Below the pieces are notes generated by a model that worked only from the letters and a program-made list of their open reading frames with translations, was not told the DNA's origin and made no database searches. A DNA stretch of 64,000 bases from CAYWMD01 sp964458575 (GTDB lineage: Bacteria; Verrucomicrobiota; Verrucomicrobiia; Limisphaerales; JADLHS01): the NCBI GenBank assembly GCA_964458575.1, contig CAYWMD010000017.1, positions 1 through 64,000 of the forward strand. Direction: 5' to 3'. This document shows, one piece after another, positions 18,601-26,264 of the stretch; the stretch's first letter is position 1, and every line of letters begins with the position of its first letter. A program made the position numbers and the translations under genes.

Positions 18601-19051
18601 TTGAAGATGGTTCGGCAAGGCCAGCGGCCTTTTCAGGAATGGCGGGAAGCTTGCACCCGATTAAGAGTTCAACGTAAGCCTGTTCTCGGCTGTCCGGAAG
18701 CCAGTTGATGTAAAGGAACTGAGCCAGGGAGCCTTTGATGGGGGCGTCGTCGAGCCGCAGGGGAATGAAGCGGCGCTCCTTGTTCAGCGGGTCGCGAAAC
18801 CGGAACGTGCCCGCCTCCAACTGCGCCCAGTCCGAGCCGAACGCATTGGCCGACATGCAGAGCACCAGCACGCGCGATTGCTCCAGCCCTTCCTCAATCT
18901 TCGCCGGGATGCTGTCGCCGGGCTTGAGCACCCATTCATCGAACCACACCTTCAGCCCGTCCTGCCGCAACCGCTCCGCCAGCGGGCGCACCACCGCCTT
19001 GTCCTTCGCGCTGTGGCTGAGGAAGACATCGTGGGAGAAATCAGTCGACAT
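15674..19051 (-). CDS. TIR-WD40-Roc GTPase-DUF4365 multidomain protein
   Basis: A 1125-residue cytoplasmic protein. In order: a TIR domain (residues 6-140; W75 and the putative NADase glutamate E79 in 'SDWAQLEAGTF'); seven WD40 repeats (about 150-445) forming a full propeller; a Roc/Ras-like GTPase with P-loop GESGVGKTGL near 468 and 'LWDFAGQVDYR' as the switch motif; a winged-helix/COR-like region; a zinc ribbon ('CGDKKCDAF', then 'FCPDCGKPI'); and a DUF4365 restriction-like domain (about 975-1115) with D-G-E-I-E-F and Q-L-K-S-G, matching a PD-(D/E)xK core. The architecture suggests an NLR-like sensor coupling a switch to two effectors, TIR NAD hydrolysis and nuclease. Antiphage or stress function is inference. 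The start overlaps the upstream TIR gene by 11 bases, implying coupling. Confidence 0.85.
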   Translation of the reverse strand: MSTDFSHDVFLSHSAKDKAVVRPLAERLRQDGLKVWFDEWVLKPGDSIPAKIEEGLEQSRVLVLCMSANAFGSDWAQLEAGTFRFRDPLNKERRFIPLRLDDAPIKGSLAQFLYINWLPDSREQAYVELLIGCKLPAIPEKAAGLAEPSSIRIYTGHRDFVNSAVFSTDGQHALSGSWDRTLQLWDINTGKCVRVFKGHTNSIKSVALSADGRLALSGSGDKPIYLWDVGSGKCLRKLRGHKSTVYSVKFSKDGRSAISGGGDGTIKLWDVEKGKWLYEWDLPLTMIYAVDLSQDGRHALSGASDRKVHLWETNKEECIHEFTGHTGSVECVCFSPEGRYVLSGSYDKTIIVWELKTGRCLRVLEGHSDVVHGVSVSANGHHLISCSGDKTVRLWDLKTGHCVKVFRGHERGVYSVNFSPDGKSAISASWDSTVRLWNLADYVLPKAKVTSVFPPTPEQVQYTNAKVLLVGESGVGKTGLSNYLAHGIKVQDDKPIPSTDGAWATHWPLGHEQKKAGVEREIWLWDFAGQVDYRLVHQLFMDDTAAAVLVFNPQNENPFEGLGHWDRDLQKAARKPFAKLLAAARIDRGGLVVSAGSMKKFMKERGFLGPLQETSAKTGKGCDQLREAIVKAIDWKSIPETTSPALYHRLKQEILSLRDTGLVLIRLAELKQRMEMTLRDTNFELAELEAVVSLLAGPGIIQRLDFGGFILLRPEVLSRYAAAVVRKVRKHPQELGCIREDELLAGDLDYQDFKRLPREDEAVVLRTLLETFVSRAWCLRQPCDGSAMLTFPSYFRRERKEQPSHPSVLVTYRFDGPADDIYATLVVRLQHTVAFQSTDLWKSAADFKTQTGTKLGFTLTREAEGSSRLEAYFEPDVDGNSRVLFLRYVHDHLMQHAQNVVRLRRYFCGDKKCDAFGQAFDDQAKIAKALAPGGKGKVFCPDCGKPILLRDVIEEKFESPAVKEQVREMQSEGQAVIDNESRELLAVHHTGFIVAEAGQIYRGYTNSDHGIDGEIEFKDDLGRASGKRLYVQLKSGDSYLKKRRRDGAEVFQIKNSRWADYWQQQAYAVMLVIRTSDGEIRWMDVSAYLKRESAGGRTGRQIVFAGERFDAVSVQNWRKKVLGLL
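18655..19046 (-). repeat. TIR-coding segment duplicated at 19888-20247
   Basis: This stretch, encoding the TIR domain of the 1125-residue protein, matches the TIR-coding DNA of the neighbouring gene almost base for base (by eye well above 90%) over about 350 bases. The similarity ends sharply after 'FLYINWLP', just where the domains of the two proteins diverge. It looks like a recent duplication or gene conversion of one module. Confidence 0.85.
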
Positions 19052-20252
19052 ATGGCCCTCGTCCGTTGAAGTAACTTACCTGCTTTGGGAGCGGTTCGAC
19101 CCCTTGCACCAACTGTTCAAATCTTGCGGGCTGAACGAGAAGTTCCGTCATCAACGAATGAAGTTGCATTTCAAAGTCCGTGTTGTTGATTGCCGAATCC
19201 TGTCCGGTAAGCACAAAGTTGTATTTACTCAAGTAGCGTTGCCGAAGTTCTGCTTCGTTGCCCAAGTCAACAAGCTGCCCGTCAATCTCTGCGGCGCCAT
19301 CGTCGAAGAAAGTTCGTTTCAAATAGCGACCACGGAACAGGCACAATTCCTCCGAAGAGTATCCACGCCTCCTGATCTCGCTCTCGAGCGCTTCTTTCGG
19401 GCGGTTGTAGGCACCACTTGGAGCAACCCCATTCACTTCCACATAAACGAAACTCTTCCAGTACGCTCTGTTCTCGACTGCTGCAATTCTCCCAATCTGA
19501 AGTTCCTCATCGTTGAACAGCCAGGTCTTTTCATCCAAACGCCTAAATCGTTCGACGCTATTCGAACTCAATCCTCGAAACCACCAGATTGGTGAATAGT
19601 TGCCGATCTCCAGAGGTGGCTGCAGTAGCCGATCCATTCTGCTCGCGATGCTTTCAGTATCACTGAACCACACGACTTCGTCTCGAATGCCGGGAAACGC
19701 TTTTGCGAACCGGCTGGAGAAAAAGTGAGCACAGCTTGTCCAGCGTGATTCACGCTCGCCACCGGTGGTCTCTTTCTCGTTCTGCCGTGCTTGCACTGGT
19801 TGTTTGAGCGATTCGCTATCGCGGGGAGGCTGCGGCCAGTTCGCCGGGTGGCGGCAGGCTTCGAGGAGTTTCGCATATTCCTGCTCGCGTTGCGCCGGGA
19901 GCCAGTTGATGTAAAGGAATTGTGCCAGGGAGCCTTTGATGGGGGCGTCGTCGAGCCGCAGGGGAATGAAGCGGCGCTCCTTGTTCAGCGGGTCGCGAAA
20001 CCGGAACGTGCCCGCCTCCAATTGCGCCCAGTCCGAGCCGAACGCATGGGCCGACATGCAGAGCGCCAGCACGCGTGAGAGATCCAGCCCTTCCTCGATC
20101 TTCGCCGGGATGCTGTCGCCGGGCTTGAGCACCCATTCATCAAGCCACACCTTCAGCCCGTCCTTCCGCAACCGTTCCGCCAGCGGGCGCACCACCGCCT
20201 TGTCCTTCGCGCTGTGGCTCAGGAAGACGTCGTACTGGAATGCGTCGGACAT
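19041..20252 (-). CDS. TIR-domain protein with uncharacterised C-terminal domain
   Basis: A 403-residue protein from the ATG at 20252 (MSDAFQYDVFLSHSAKDKAV); the open frame runs to 20375 but that extension is not protein-like. Residues 6-140 are a TIR domain nearly identical to that of the downstream gene, including W75 and E79. A charged linker (QPPRDSESLKQPVQARQNEK) joins a domain of about 230 residues ('SSRFAKAFPGIRDEVVWF', 'PIWWFRGLSSNSVERF', 'ELCLFRGRYLKRTFFDD') that I do not recognise. The coding DNA of this C-terminal part is visibly poorer in GC than the TIR part. It overlaps the TIR-WD40 gene by 11 bases and probably forms a two-gene unit with it. The C-terminal domain may be a sensor. 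Confidence 0.8.
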   Translation of the reverse strand: MSDAFQYDVFLSHSAKDKAVVRPLAERLRKDGLKVWLDEWVLKPGDSIPAKIEEGLDLSRVLALCMSAHAFGSDWAQLEAGTFRFRDPLNKERRFIPLRLDDAPIKGSLAQFLYINWLPAQREQEYAKLLEACRHPANWPQPPRDSESLKQPVQARQNEKETTGGERESRWTSCAHFFSSRFAKAFPGIRDEVVWFSDTESIASRMDRLLQPPLEIGNYSPIWWFRGLSSNSVERFRRLDEKTWLFNDEELQIGRIAAVENRAYWKSFVYVEVNGVAPSGAYNRPKEALESEIRRRGYSSEELCLFRGRYLKRTFFDDGAAEIDGQLVDLGNEAELRQRYLSKYNFVLTGQDSAINNTDFEMQLHSLMTELLVQPARFEQLVQGVEPLPKQVSYFNGRGPYVD

Positions 20253-20620
20253 TATTTCAAAAACCCACTGTCGGCCAGCCATTCCGCGAAGCGTTCGATC
20301 CATTTGCCGGCGGGACAAACCAAGGCTGAAGGCTGAAGGAAGCCAACCTCGACTCACCGTTCCGGTGTTTAGCACTTAGCATTTATCCTTTGGCCTTTGG
20401 TTGGCGTTGTCGTCGCATAGCCGAAACACCGGCGGCGTTCGTCGTGGCACGAATCATTGATTTCCGGGTGAGACCTGAAATCCATGTGCGCGAGTATGGG
20501 GGGGCAGGGGAGATTTGAAAGGGGAAATTTGCGCCGCCTTCGCCCCTTTGGCGGTGTGCCTCGTCCGGCTTGGCCCACCCGATTTGATGCAGGCCATCGT
20601 TGCCGGAAGGCGTTACGGGT
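20253..20620. other. Non-coding spacer with heptad repeats
   Basis: A 368-base spacer between the TIR gene and the TPR membrane-protein gene. It holds tandem GGCTGAA units (about 20324-20338) and a degenerate 7-bp periodic tract (20365-20400: GTGTTTA, GCACTTA, GCATTTA, TCCTTTG, GCCTTTG). The open frame crossing it on the minus strand (20383 onward) is an out-of-frame shadow of the TPR region. No convincing gene or terminator was seen. Confidence 0.6.
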
Positions 20621-22864
20621 TCATGGGGCTTGAGCGGGCGGGGTGGACTGGAGTGATGCAAGCCGTTTGAGAATCGCCTGGGCCAACGCCGTGTTCGTTT
20701 GCGCGGTCGCGAGGTTGAGGGCTTCGTGCCAGTGGTCCATGGCGGCGGCCGGTTGGCCCGCCAGATGAAATACGTTGCCGAGGTTGGCACGGGCTTCGGC
20801 GTAATCGGGTTTGATGCGCAGCGCCTGCTGGTAGCGTGACTTTGCCTCGTCCAGTTTTCCCTGGCCGGCCAGCGCCGCGCCGAAATTATTGAGGGCCTCG
20901 ACATAATCGGGTCGCAACTGAAGCGCGCGGTTGAAACTCTGCGCCGCTTCGTCCCAACGTCGGCGCGCGGCGAGCCGGTTGCCGAGGTTGTTGTGCGCCT
21001 CGGCGAAATCGGGTTTGAGTTGGACCGTGCGTTGGAAGTGTTCGATGGCTTCATCCAATTTGCCCTGGGCGGCGAGCCGGTTGGCCAGATTGAAATGGGC
21101 ATCGGCGAAGTCGGGATGAATTTGCAGCGCGCGTTCGTAGTGCTGGATGGCCTGATCGAACTTTCGTTGTTTCGTGAGGGCGTTGCCAAAATTGTAATGC
21201 GCCTGCGGATGATCGGGTCGGAGGCGGAGCGCCGCTTCGTAGCGGAGGATCGCCTCGTCCAATCGGCCCTGGGCGGCCAGCGCATTGCCCAGGTTGTTCA
21301 GGGCGTCCACATAATTGGGTTTGAGGCGGAGCGCCTGCCCGTATCGTTCAATCGCATCGTCCAGTCGTTCCTGAGCGGCTAGGGCGACTCCCAGGTTGTA
21401 ATATGCCTCGGCATAATTCGGTTTCATCCGGATCGCCGCTTCGTAGTGGGAGATGGCGGTCGGCCACTTTCGTTGATCGGCAAACGTCGAGCCCAGATTG
21501 TTATGGGCCAGGTAATTGTTGGAGGTGCCGGCCAGCGCGCGTTGCCAGAGCGACTCGCTGTTACGCCAATGGGTGGTCTGGCGGTAAGCGCCGATGCCCA
21601 AACCGGCCAGGATTGCGACGGCGGCGAGGGCCCGGACCGTCCGCCGGAATCGCCAGTTCGCGGACCAGGCCACAGCCCCCCATGCGGCCATGACGTACAG
21701 TCCGATTTGCGGCAGGTAGGTGTAGCGATCCGCGTGGGCCTGACTGCCGACCTGAACGAGACCGATTACCGGCACCAGCATCCCGAGATACCAGAGCCAG
21801 CCGACGAGGAGATACGGCTGACGCCGCCACGCGCAAATGACCGCGACGGAAATGACGACCAGCGCCGATGCCGACAACGCGATTTGCCAGATGGCCAGAT
21901 GCTGTTGGGGATGCGGGTAGAAAACACAGAGTCCGGCCGGATAAATCATCTGCCAGAGATACGTGGCATAGGCAACCAGCGCGTTCGCGACCCGCCAGGG
22001 CATGGTCAGTTCATCAAGGGGATGAACCTCTTTCACCGCGACGATGGTGGTCACGCAAGCAATCAACGCCAGTGCGAGCAGGGGAATTTTTTCGAGAACC
22101 ACCCGCTTGAGTTCCCGGGGCTTCTGCAGCCGGAAACCGGATGCGAAAGCAATCCGCCGCAACGGCCAGTAGTCGAGCAACAGGAGCAGGAAGGGAAGGG
22201 GGACCACGGCGGCCTTGGACAACAGCCCCAGCGCGAAGAACAACACGACGAGCAGGTAACGTCCGATGGCGAAGGGCTGTCGTGCGTAGCGGACATAAGC
22301 CCACAAAGTCAGCGCAAAGAACAACCCGCACAGCACATCCTTGCGTTCCGTAACCCAGGCCACGGATTCCACCCGCAACGGATGAATGGCGAACACCGCC
22401 GCCACGAAAGCGCTGCGCCAGAAAGCCCCGGTCAGGCGGTGGAGGGCAAGGAACAGGAAAATCACCGTCGCTGCATGGAGGAGAACGTTGGTGAGATGAT
22501 GACCCCACGGGTTCAAGCCGTAGAGTTCGCAGTCCGCCATGTGCGAGAGGGAAGTCAGCGGCCACCATTCATCCACGTGAATGTGCGTGAACGCCCAGGC
22601 GATTCCCTGCCAGCTCAACCCGGCTTTGATTTGTGGATTTTCGTAAACGTAAACATCGTTGTCGTAGTTGACGAATTCGTGGTTCAGCGTCTGACCAAAG
22701 ACCAGCCAGACCGTCGCGGCCAGCGCCATGCACACCAGACCCAGGGTCAGACCGCTCGGGGACGTTGTTTCAGATCGGCTCTTGCTGGCGTCACCAATGT
22801 CCGCGGCGGGTCGCCGCGCGGAGGTGGCGACATTCGGAGGCGAGCCTTGCGACGGCTGGGACAT
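20621..22864 (-). CDS. TMTC-like membrane protein with C-terminal TPR repeats
   Basis: A 747-residue protein. After a hydrophilic N-terminus (about 40 residues) there are 10 or more membrane segments to about residue 430, with the sequences 'FVNYDNDVYVYENPQIK', 'WWPLTSLSHMADCELYGLNPWGHHLTNVLLHAATV' and 'AVFAIHPLRVESVAWVTERKDVL', which are hallmarks of TMTC/O-mannosyltransferase-like (GT-C fold) proteins. Residues about 440-740 are eight or so TPR units with a strict 34-residue period ('YAEAYYNLGVALAAQERLDDAIERYGQALRLKPNY'). In eukaryotes TMTC proteins add O-mannose in the ER; the bacterial homologues, common in Verrucomicrobia, are uncharacterised. The 102-bp DNA period also creates a long frame-shifted shadow. 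Confidence 0.88.
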   Translation of the reverse strand: MSQPSQGSPPNVATSARRPAADIGDASKSRSETTSPSGLTLGLVCMALAATVWLVFGQTLNHEFVNYDNDVYVYENPQIKAGLSWQGIAWAFTHIHVDEWWPLTSLSHMADCELYGLNPWGHHLTNVLLHAATVIFLFLALHRLTGAFWRSAFVAAVFAIHPLRVESVAWVTERKDVLCGLFFALTLWAYVRYARQPFAIGRYLLVVLFFALGLLSKAAVVPLPFLLLLLDYWPLRRIAFASGFRLQKPRELKRVVLEKIPLLALALIACVTTIVAVKEVHPLDELTMPWRVANALVAYATYLWQMIYPAGLCVFYPHPQQHLAIWQIALSASALVVISVAVICAWRRQPYLLVGWLWYLGMLVPVIGLVQVGSQAHADRYTYLPQIGLYVMAAWGAVAWSANWRFRRTVRALAAVAILAGLGIGAYRQTTHWRNSESLWQRALAGTSNNYLAHNNLGSTFADQRKWPTAISHYEAAIRMKPNYAEAYYNLGVALAAQERLDDAIERYGQALRLKPNYVDALNNLGNALAAQGRLDEAILRYEAALRLRPDHPQAHYNFGNALTKQRKFDQAIQHYERALQIHPDFADAHFNLANRLAAQGKLDEAIEHFQRTVQLKPDFAEAHNNLGNRLAARRRWDEAAQSFNRALQLRPDYVEALNNFGAALAGQGKLDEAKSRYQQALRIKPDYAEARANLGNVFHLAGQPAAAMDHWHEALNLATAQTNTALAQAILKRLASLQSTPPAQAP

Positions 22865-23022
22865 CAGTTTGTCCAGCTTACGCCGGGGGCGCGGAACGAT
22901 TCAAGGGCTTTGAACCGAACGCGCCCGGCATCGTTCGCTTCAGCCCGGAGAACGGGGCATGTATCAGGACAGGGAGCGCCGTCCGTTTGATGAACGAATC
23001 TAACCCCGGCGTGTCCCCAGGC

Positions 23023-23433
23023 TCAGTTGGAACGGATGAAATCGTCCGCTTCCATGGCAGTGCTGTCATCAAAGCGGCGATTCGGGCCGGCGGAGCGGAT
23101 GAGGACGCCGTTGTCGGAGAAGTAAATTCGCAGTGGTGTGTTCCAAGGATCAACGATTTCACCCTTCTCGTTCAACTCGTTCTTGCGGCCGACGAGGATG
23201 ATTACGTTTTTCGAGTTCTTGCCCTTCAAGGCCTTGGCCACCTCGGCGTTGCTGCCCAGCGGATAGGCGCCGACGATTTCCTTGTATTTTTGGAGGCCGA
23301 CGAACAGGTTTTCGACATCCTCATTGAACTTGGCAGTTCGCGCGTTGACCTGCCATGTGGACCAGGCGCGACTGGCCCAGACGATGCCCACAATCACCGT
23401 AAGCACACCGATACCGACCAAGATTTTTCTCAT
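23023..23433 (-). CDS. GspG-like pseudopilin C-terminal domain protein
   Basis: A 136-residue protein with one N-terminal membrane segment (about residues 4-22) and a type II secretion GspG-like globular part. The evidence is 'LFVGLQKYKEIVGAYPLGSN' and 'IVDPWNTPLRIYFSDNGVLIRSAGPN', matching the GspG pattern of a Pro-x-Asp-x-W-x-x-P turn and 'SAGPDG'-like end. The prepilin peptidase motif (G/F-T-L-x-E) that true pseudopilins carry is absent: the start is MRKILVGIGVLTVIVG. It is therefore probably a membrane-anchored relative and not a processed pseudopilin. It stands between the TPR protein and LacI regulator genes with clear gaps. Confidence 0.8.
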   Translation of the reverse strand: MRKILVGIGVLTVIVGIVWASRAWSTWQVNARTAKFNEDVENLFVGLQKYKEIVGAYPLGSNAEVAKALKGKNSKNVIILVGRKNELNEKGEIVDPWNTPLRIYFSDNGVLIRSAGPNRRFDDSTAMEADDFIRSN

Positions 23434-23491
23434 GCCGGCTAGTCAGCACGTCAGATACCAACGGGCTGTCTGGAAGCGGGACAAACCGGCC

Positions 23492-24514
23492 TCAGGCGGG
23501 CGGCGGGGATGGCGGTGGCGCGGTGCTCTCGCGGACAATCAACTCGGCAGGGAGGCGGCGGGGTTCGATGTGGTCCCGGCGCAGGACTTTGAGCATGGTT
23601 TCCATGGCCGCGATGCCGAGCCGATACTTGGGCTGCCGCAACGTGGTCAGTGGCACCCGAAAATGTTCGCTCACCCGAATGTTGCCGAAGCCCACCACCG
23701 AAATGTCCTGGGGAATCTTCAGACCTTGTTGCAGCAGGGCATTGGCGCAACCCACGGCCACCAGATCGTTGACCGCCAGCACGGCGGTGGCGCTGCAGTT
23801 TTCGTTGAGCATCTGCAACCCGGTCTTGACGCCGTCCTCAATCGTGCTGCCCGCCGTGAACACGAGCCGGTCATCCACATCAAGGTTCGCTTCGCGCAAC
23901 GCGCGGCGATAGCCGTCCAAACGCGCCTGCGCCCAGGGCGCGACCAATCGGCCCGTTAGCACTGCAATTCGTTGGTGGCCCAAGTCCAGCAGATGCCTGG
24001 TCGCGGTATAACTCGCGAGCAGATCGTCCGAACTAACCGATGGAAACGCGCTGCAAAATGGTGCCGGCGGCCCGATCAACACCGTCGGCGTGCCGCGCGC
24101 CAGCACCTCTTGATAAATCCGCGCCTCGGGTTCGATGCGATAGACGGGCGAGACCAACAACCCGTCCACCCGGCGCGAGAGCAGTCGCCGGATCGCGATT
24201 TCCTCGCGCTCGGTGTTGTTCATGGTTTGCGCGATGAACATGTCGTAGCCCGTGTCATGCGCCCGCTCCTCGATGGCCCGGACGATGCGCGCGTAGATTG
24301 GATTGGTCACGGACGAAATGACGACGCCCAGAGTTTTGGACGTGCGGGAACGCAGTCCCTGGGCAGCGGAGTCCGGCACGTAACCCATCTGCCTCGCCAG
24401 CGTTTTGATGCGCTCGCGGGTGGACGGCGAAACATCCGGTTCGCCGCGCAACGCCTTGGACACCGTCATGATCGAGACGCCGGCCCGTTCCGCGATGTCT
24501 TTGAGGCGAACCAT
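23492..24514 (-). CDS. LacI-family transcriptional regulator
   Basis: A 340-residue DNA-binding repressor or activator. Residues 1-50 are the LacI helix-turn-helix ('VRLKDIAERAGVSIMTVSKALRGEPDVS'), followed by the hinge 'AQGLRSRTSKTLGVVIS' and a periplasmic-binding-protein-like effector domain ('PTVLIGPPAPFCSAFPSVSSDD', 'VLAVNDLVAVGCANALLQQGLKIPQDISVVGFGN'). Such proteins usually sense a sugar. No sugar-use gene is adjacent, so the target is unknown; the oxidoreductases or the exported cluster elsewhere in the window are possible but unproven. The C-terminus is proline-rich (PPPSPPPA). Confidence 0.95.
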   Translation of the reverse strand: MVRLKDIAERAGVSIMTVSKALRGEPDVSPSTRERIKTLARQMGYVPDSAAQGLRSRTSKTLGVVISSVTNPIYARIVRAIEERAHDTGYDMFIAQTMNNTEREEIAIRRLLSRRVDGLLVSPVYRIEPEARIYQEVLARGTPTVLIGPPAPFCSAFPSVSSDDLLASYTATRHLLDLGHQRIAVLTGRLVAPWAQARLDGYRRALREANLDVDDRLVFTAGSTIEDGVKTGLQMLNENCSATAVLAVNDLVAVGCANALLQQGLKIPQDISVVGFGNIRVSEHFRVPLTTLRQPKYRLGIAAMETMLKVLRRDHIEPRRLPAELIVRESTAPPPSPPPA

Positions 24515-24542
24515 GAGTTACTCGGTGCTCCAGCGCGAGGGT

Positions 24543-25427
24543 TTAGACATACGCGCCGCGCCAATGAAGCTTTTGACGCAGCGCTTCGAAAAACGAACGC
24601 CCGGCCAGTTGCATCAATCGAACGGTGCGATGACTCCGCCGGATCGTGACGGCGTCGCCCGCGGACAATTCGCTGATCACCTGTCCGTCCGCGCTGAGAA
24701 TGGTGGACGGCTTCGGACTGCCGGCCTTGACGCAAATGGTGGCGGACAATGGCACGATGAGCGAGCGGTTCGTGAGCGTGTGCGGGCAAACCGGCGTGAG
24801 CGCAAAAACTTCCGCGGTTGGCGCCACCAGCGCACCGCCCGCCGCCAGCGAATAGGCCGTTGATCCGGTCGGTGAACTGACAATGAGCCCGTCGCCCCGG
24901 TATCGCGTCAGGGGTTCGCCGTTGACCTCGACGTCCAGTTGAATCAGGCGTGAAATCACGCCGCGGCTGATGACGATGTCGTTCAGGGCGGTGAATTGGA
25001 GACGCCGTCCGGCGCAACGGGCCGTCGCCTCGATGAGCGCCCGGCGTTCGAAGGAGAACTGCCCGGCCCACACCTGCTTGAAGGCCGTCGCCAGTTGGGT
25101 GGATGGCACCGCGGTCAGAAAACCGAGGCCGCCCAGGTTGACCCCCAGCAGGGGCGTTTGGGATCCGGCGATTTCGCGCGCCACGCGCAGCATGGTGCCG
25201 TCGCCCCCGAAAACCAGCAGCAGATCCACCTGCCGCGCCAGCGCGGCGGCGTCCGGGCACACGGCCGCTTTGAAGCTCGCCGAGGCCGCTGTGGCTTCAT
25301 CGGTGAAGACCTGCCGCCCCGCCGCGCGGATCAATCGGGCGGCCCGGGGCACGATGTCCTTGCCGGCGACCTTGTCGGAACTGCCGGTCAAACCGATGCG
25401 GGCGATTTTGTCAGCCGGTTTTTTCAA
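24543..25427 (-). CDS. nadK: NAD kinase
   Basis: Phosphorylates NAD to NADP in the cytoplasm. The protein is 294 residues, normal for the family. The G-G-D-G-T motif is in 'LLVFGGDGTMLRVAREIAG', with 'LLGVNLGGLGFLTAV' after it, the N-D pair in 'FTALNDIVISRG', and 'YRGDGLIVSSPTGSTAYSLAAGGALVAP' as the second signature. The start (MKKPADKIARIGLTG) overlaps the end of the tlyA-like gene by 17 bases, so the two are coupled. This pairing of TlyA and NAD kinase genes is common in bacteria. Confidence 0.97.
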   Translation of the reverse strand: MKKPADKIARIGLTGSSDKVAGKDIVPRAARLIRAAGRQVFTDEATAASASFKAAVCPDAAALARQVDLLLVFGGDGTMLRVAREIAGSQTPLLGVNLGGLGFLTAVPSTQLATAFKQVWAGQFSFERRALIEATARCAGRRLQFTALNDIVISRGVISRLIQLDVEVNGEPLTRYRGDGLIVSSPTGSTAYSLAAGGALVAPTAEVFALTPVCPHTLTNRSLIVPLSATICVKAGSPKPSTILSADGQVISELSAGDAVTIRRSHRTVRLMQLAGRSFFEALRQKLHWRGAYV

Positions 25428-26154
25428 TCAACACCAGGAATTCTTTGTTGCCGGCCGGTCCGGCCAGCGGCGATTCAATCACATCCTGCCATCGCAATGC
25501 TGGTTGCGTGGCGGTCCACTCGCGCAATTCGCGCAACACACGTTCGTGGATGGCCGGGTCTGAGATGACGCCCGCGCCTTTGTCGGCTTCGGCTTTGCCG
25601 GCTTCGAACTGTGGTTTGATCAGCGCGACGATTTTACCGGTTGGCCGTAACAATGCAACGGCGGCGGGAAGGATTTTGCGCAGCGAAATGAATGAACAAT
25701 CAATCACGGCCAGGTCAAAGGGCGTGAACGGTTGCGGAAAGGCAGCCGCGACGAGATGGCGTGCGTTGGTTTTTTCCATCACGATCACGCGCGGATCGCG
25801 CCGCAGTTTCCACGCGAGCTGGCCCTGGCCGACATCCACGGCGTGAACGCTGGCGGTTCCGGCTTGCAGCAGGCAGTCCGTAAAGCCGCCGGTCGAGGCG
25901 CCGACGTCCAACGCCGAAAGCCCCGTCACATCCAGATGGAAGTTTCGCAGGGCATGTTCGAGTTTATGGCCGCCGCGGCTGACGTACTTTTCGGCGGCCA
26001 GGAGCGCGATCTGGTCGCCGGGCTTGGTGGGGTCGCTGGGCTTGGCGGCGATGCGGTCATTAATTTTGACCTGACCGGCCATGATGGCGCGTTTGGCTTT
26101 CTCGCGGCTTTCACAGAGGCCGCGTTCGACCAGCGCCTGATCCAAACGACTCAT
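25411..26154 (-). CDS. tlyA: TlyA-family rRNA 2'-O-methyltransferase (haemolysin A)
   Basis: A 247-residue enzyme with an N-terminal S4 RNA-binding domain ('SRLDQALVERGLCESREKAKRAIMAGQVKIND') and a FtsJ-like methyltransferase domain ('LSALDVGASTGGFTDCLLQ', 'VIDCSFISLRKILPA', 'GKIVALIKPQFEAGKA'). The K-D-K-E-type catalytic set fits: the K of 'KLEHAL', the D of 'VIDCSF' and the K of 'LIKPQF'. TlyA methylates the 2'-OH of cytidines in 16S and 23S rRNA in actinobacteria; the same is inferred here. The ATG at 26154 is chosen over the open frame to 26268, because the S4 domain begins right at MSRLDQ. Confidence 0.93.
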   Translation of the reverse strand: MSRLDQALVERGLCESREKAKRAIMAGQVKINDRIAAKPSDPTKPGDQIALLAAEKYVSRGGHKLEHALRNFHLDVTGLSALDVGASTGGFTDCLLQAGTASVHAVDVGQGQLAWKLRRDPRVIVMEKTNARHLVAAAFPQPFTPFDLAVIDCSFISLRKILPAAVALLRPTGKIVALIKPQFEAGKAEADKGAGVISDPAIHERVLRELREWTATQPALRWQDVIESPLAGPAGNKEFLVLIEKTG

Positions 26155-26264
26155 GGCGCAAGGGTAGGGGCGGGCCGCGCAAAAATCACGCCCGATCCGG
26201 GCGGAGAGGTCAGACGCGGTGTCGCGAGGCGATGCCGGCGCGCTTTGCCGTTGAACGGCGAGGC

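Noticed and set aside
15674..20252. Thoeris defence system
   Set aside because: Thoeris needs a ThsA-type (SIR2) effector next to a TIR gene; none is present within the window.
20383..21285. 300-codon minus-strand frame rich in Ser/Arg/Thr/Pro
   Set aside because: A shifted-frame reading of the 102-bp TPR repeat units of the true gene.
21446..22990. 514-codon plus-strand open frame
   Set aside because: Antisense to the TMTC-like gene; Gln/Arg/Gly-rich without motifs, while the minus strand has a clear family match.
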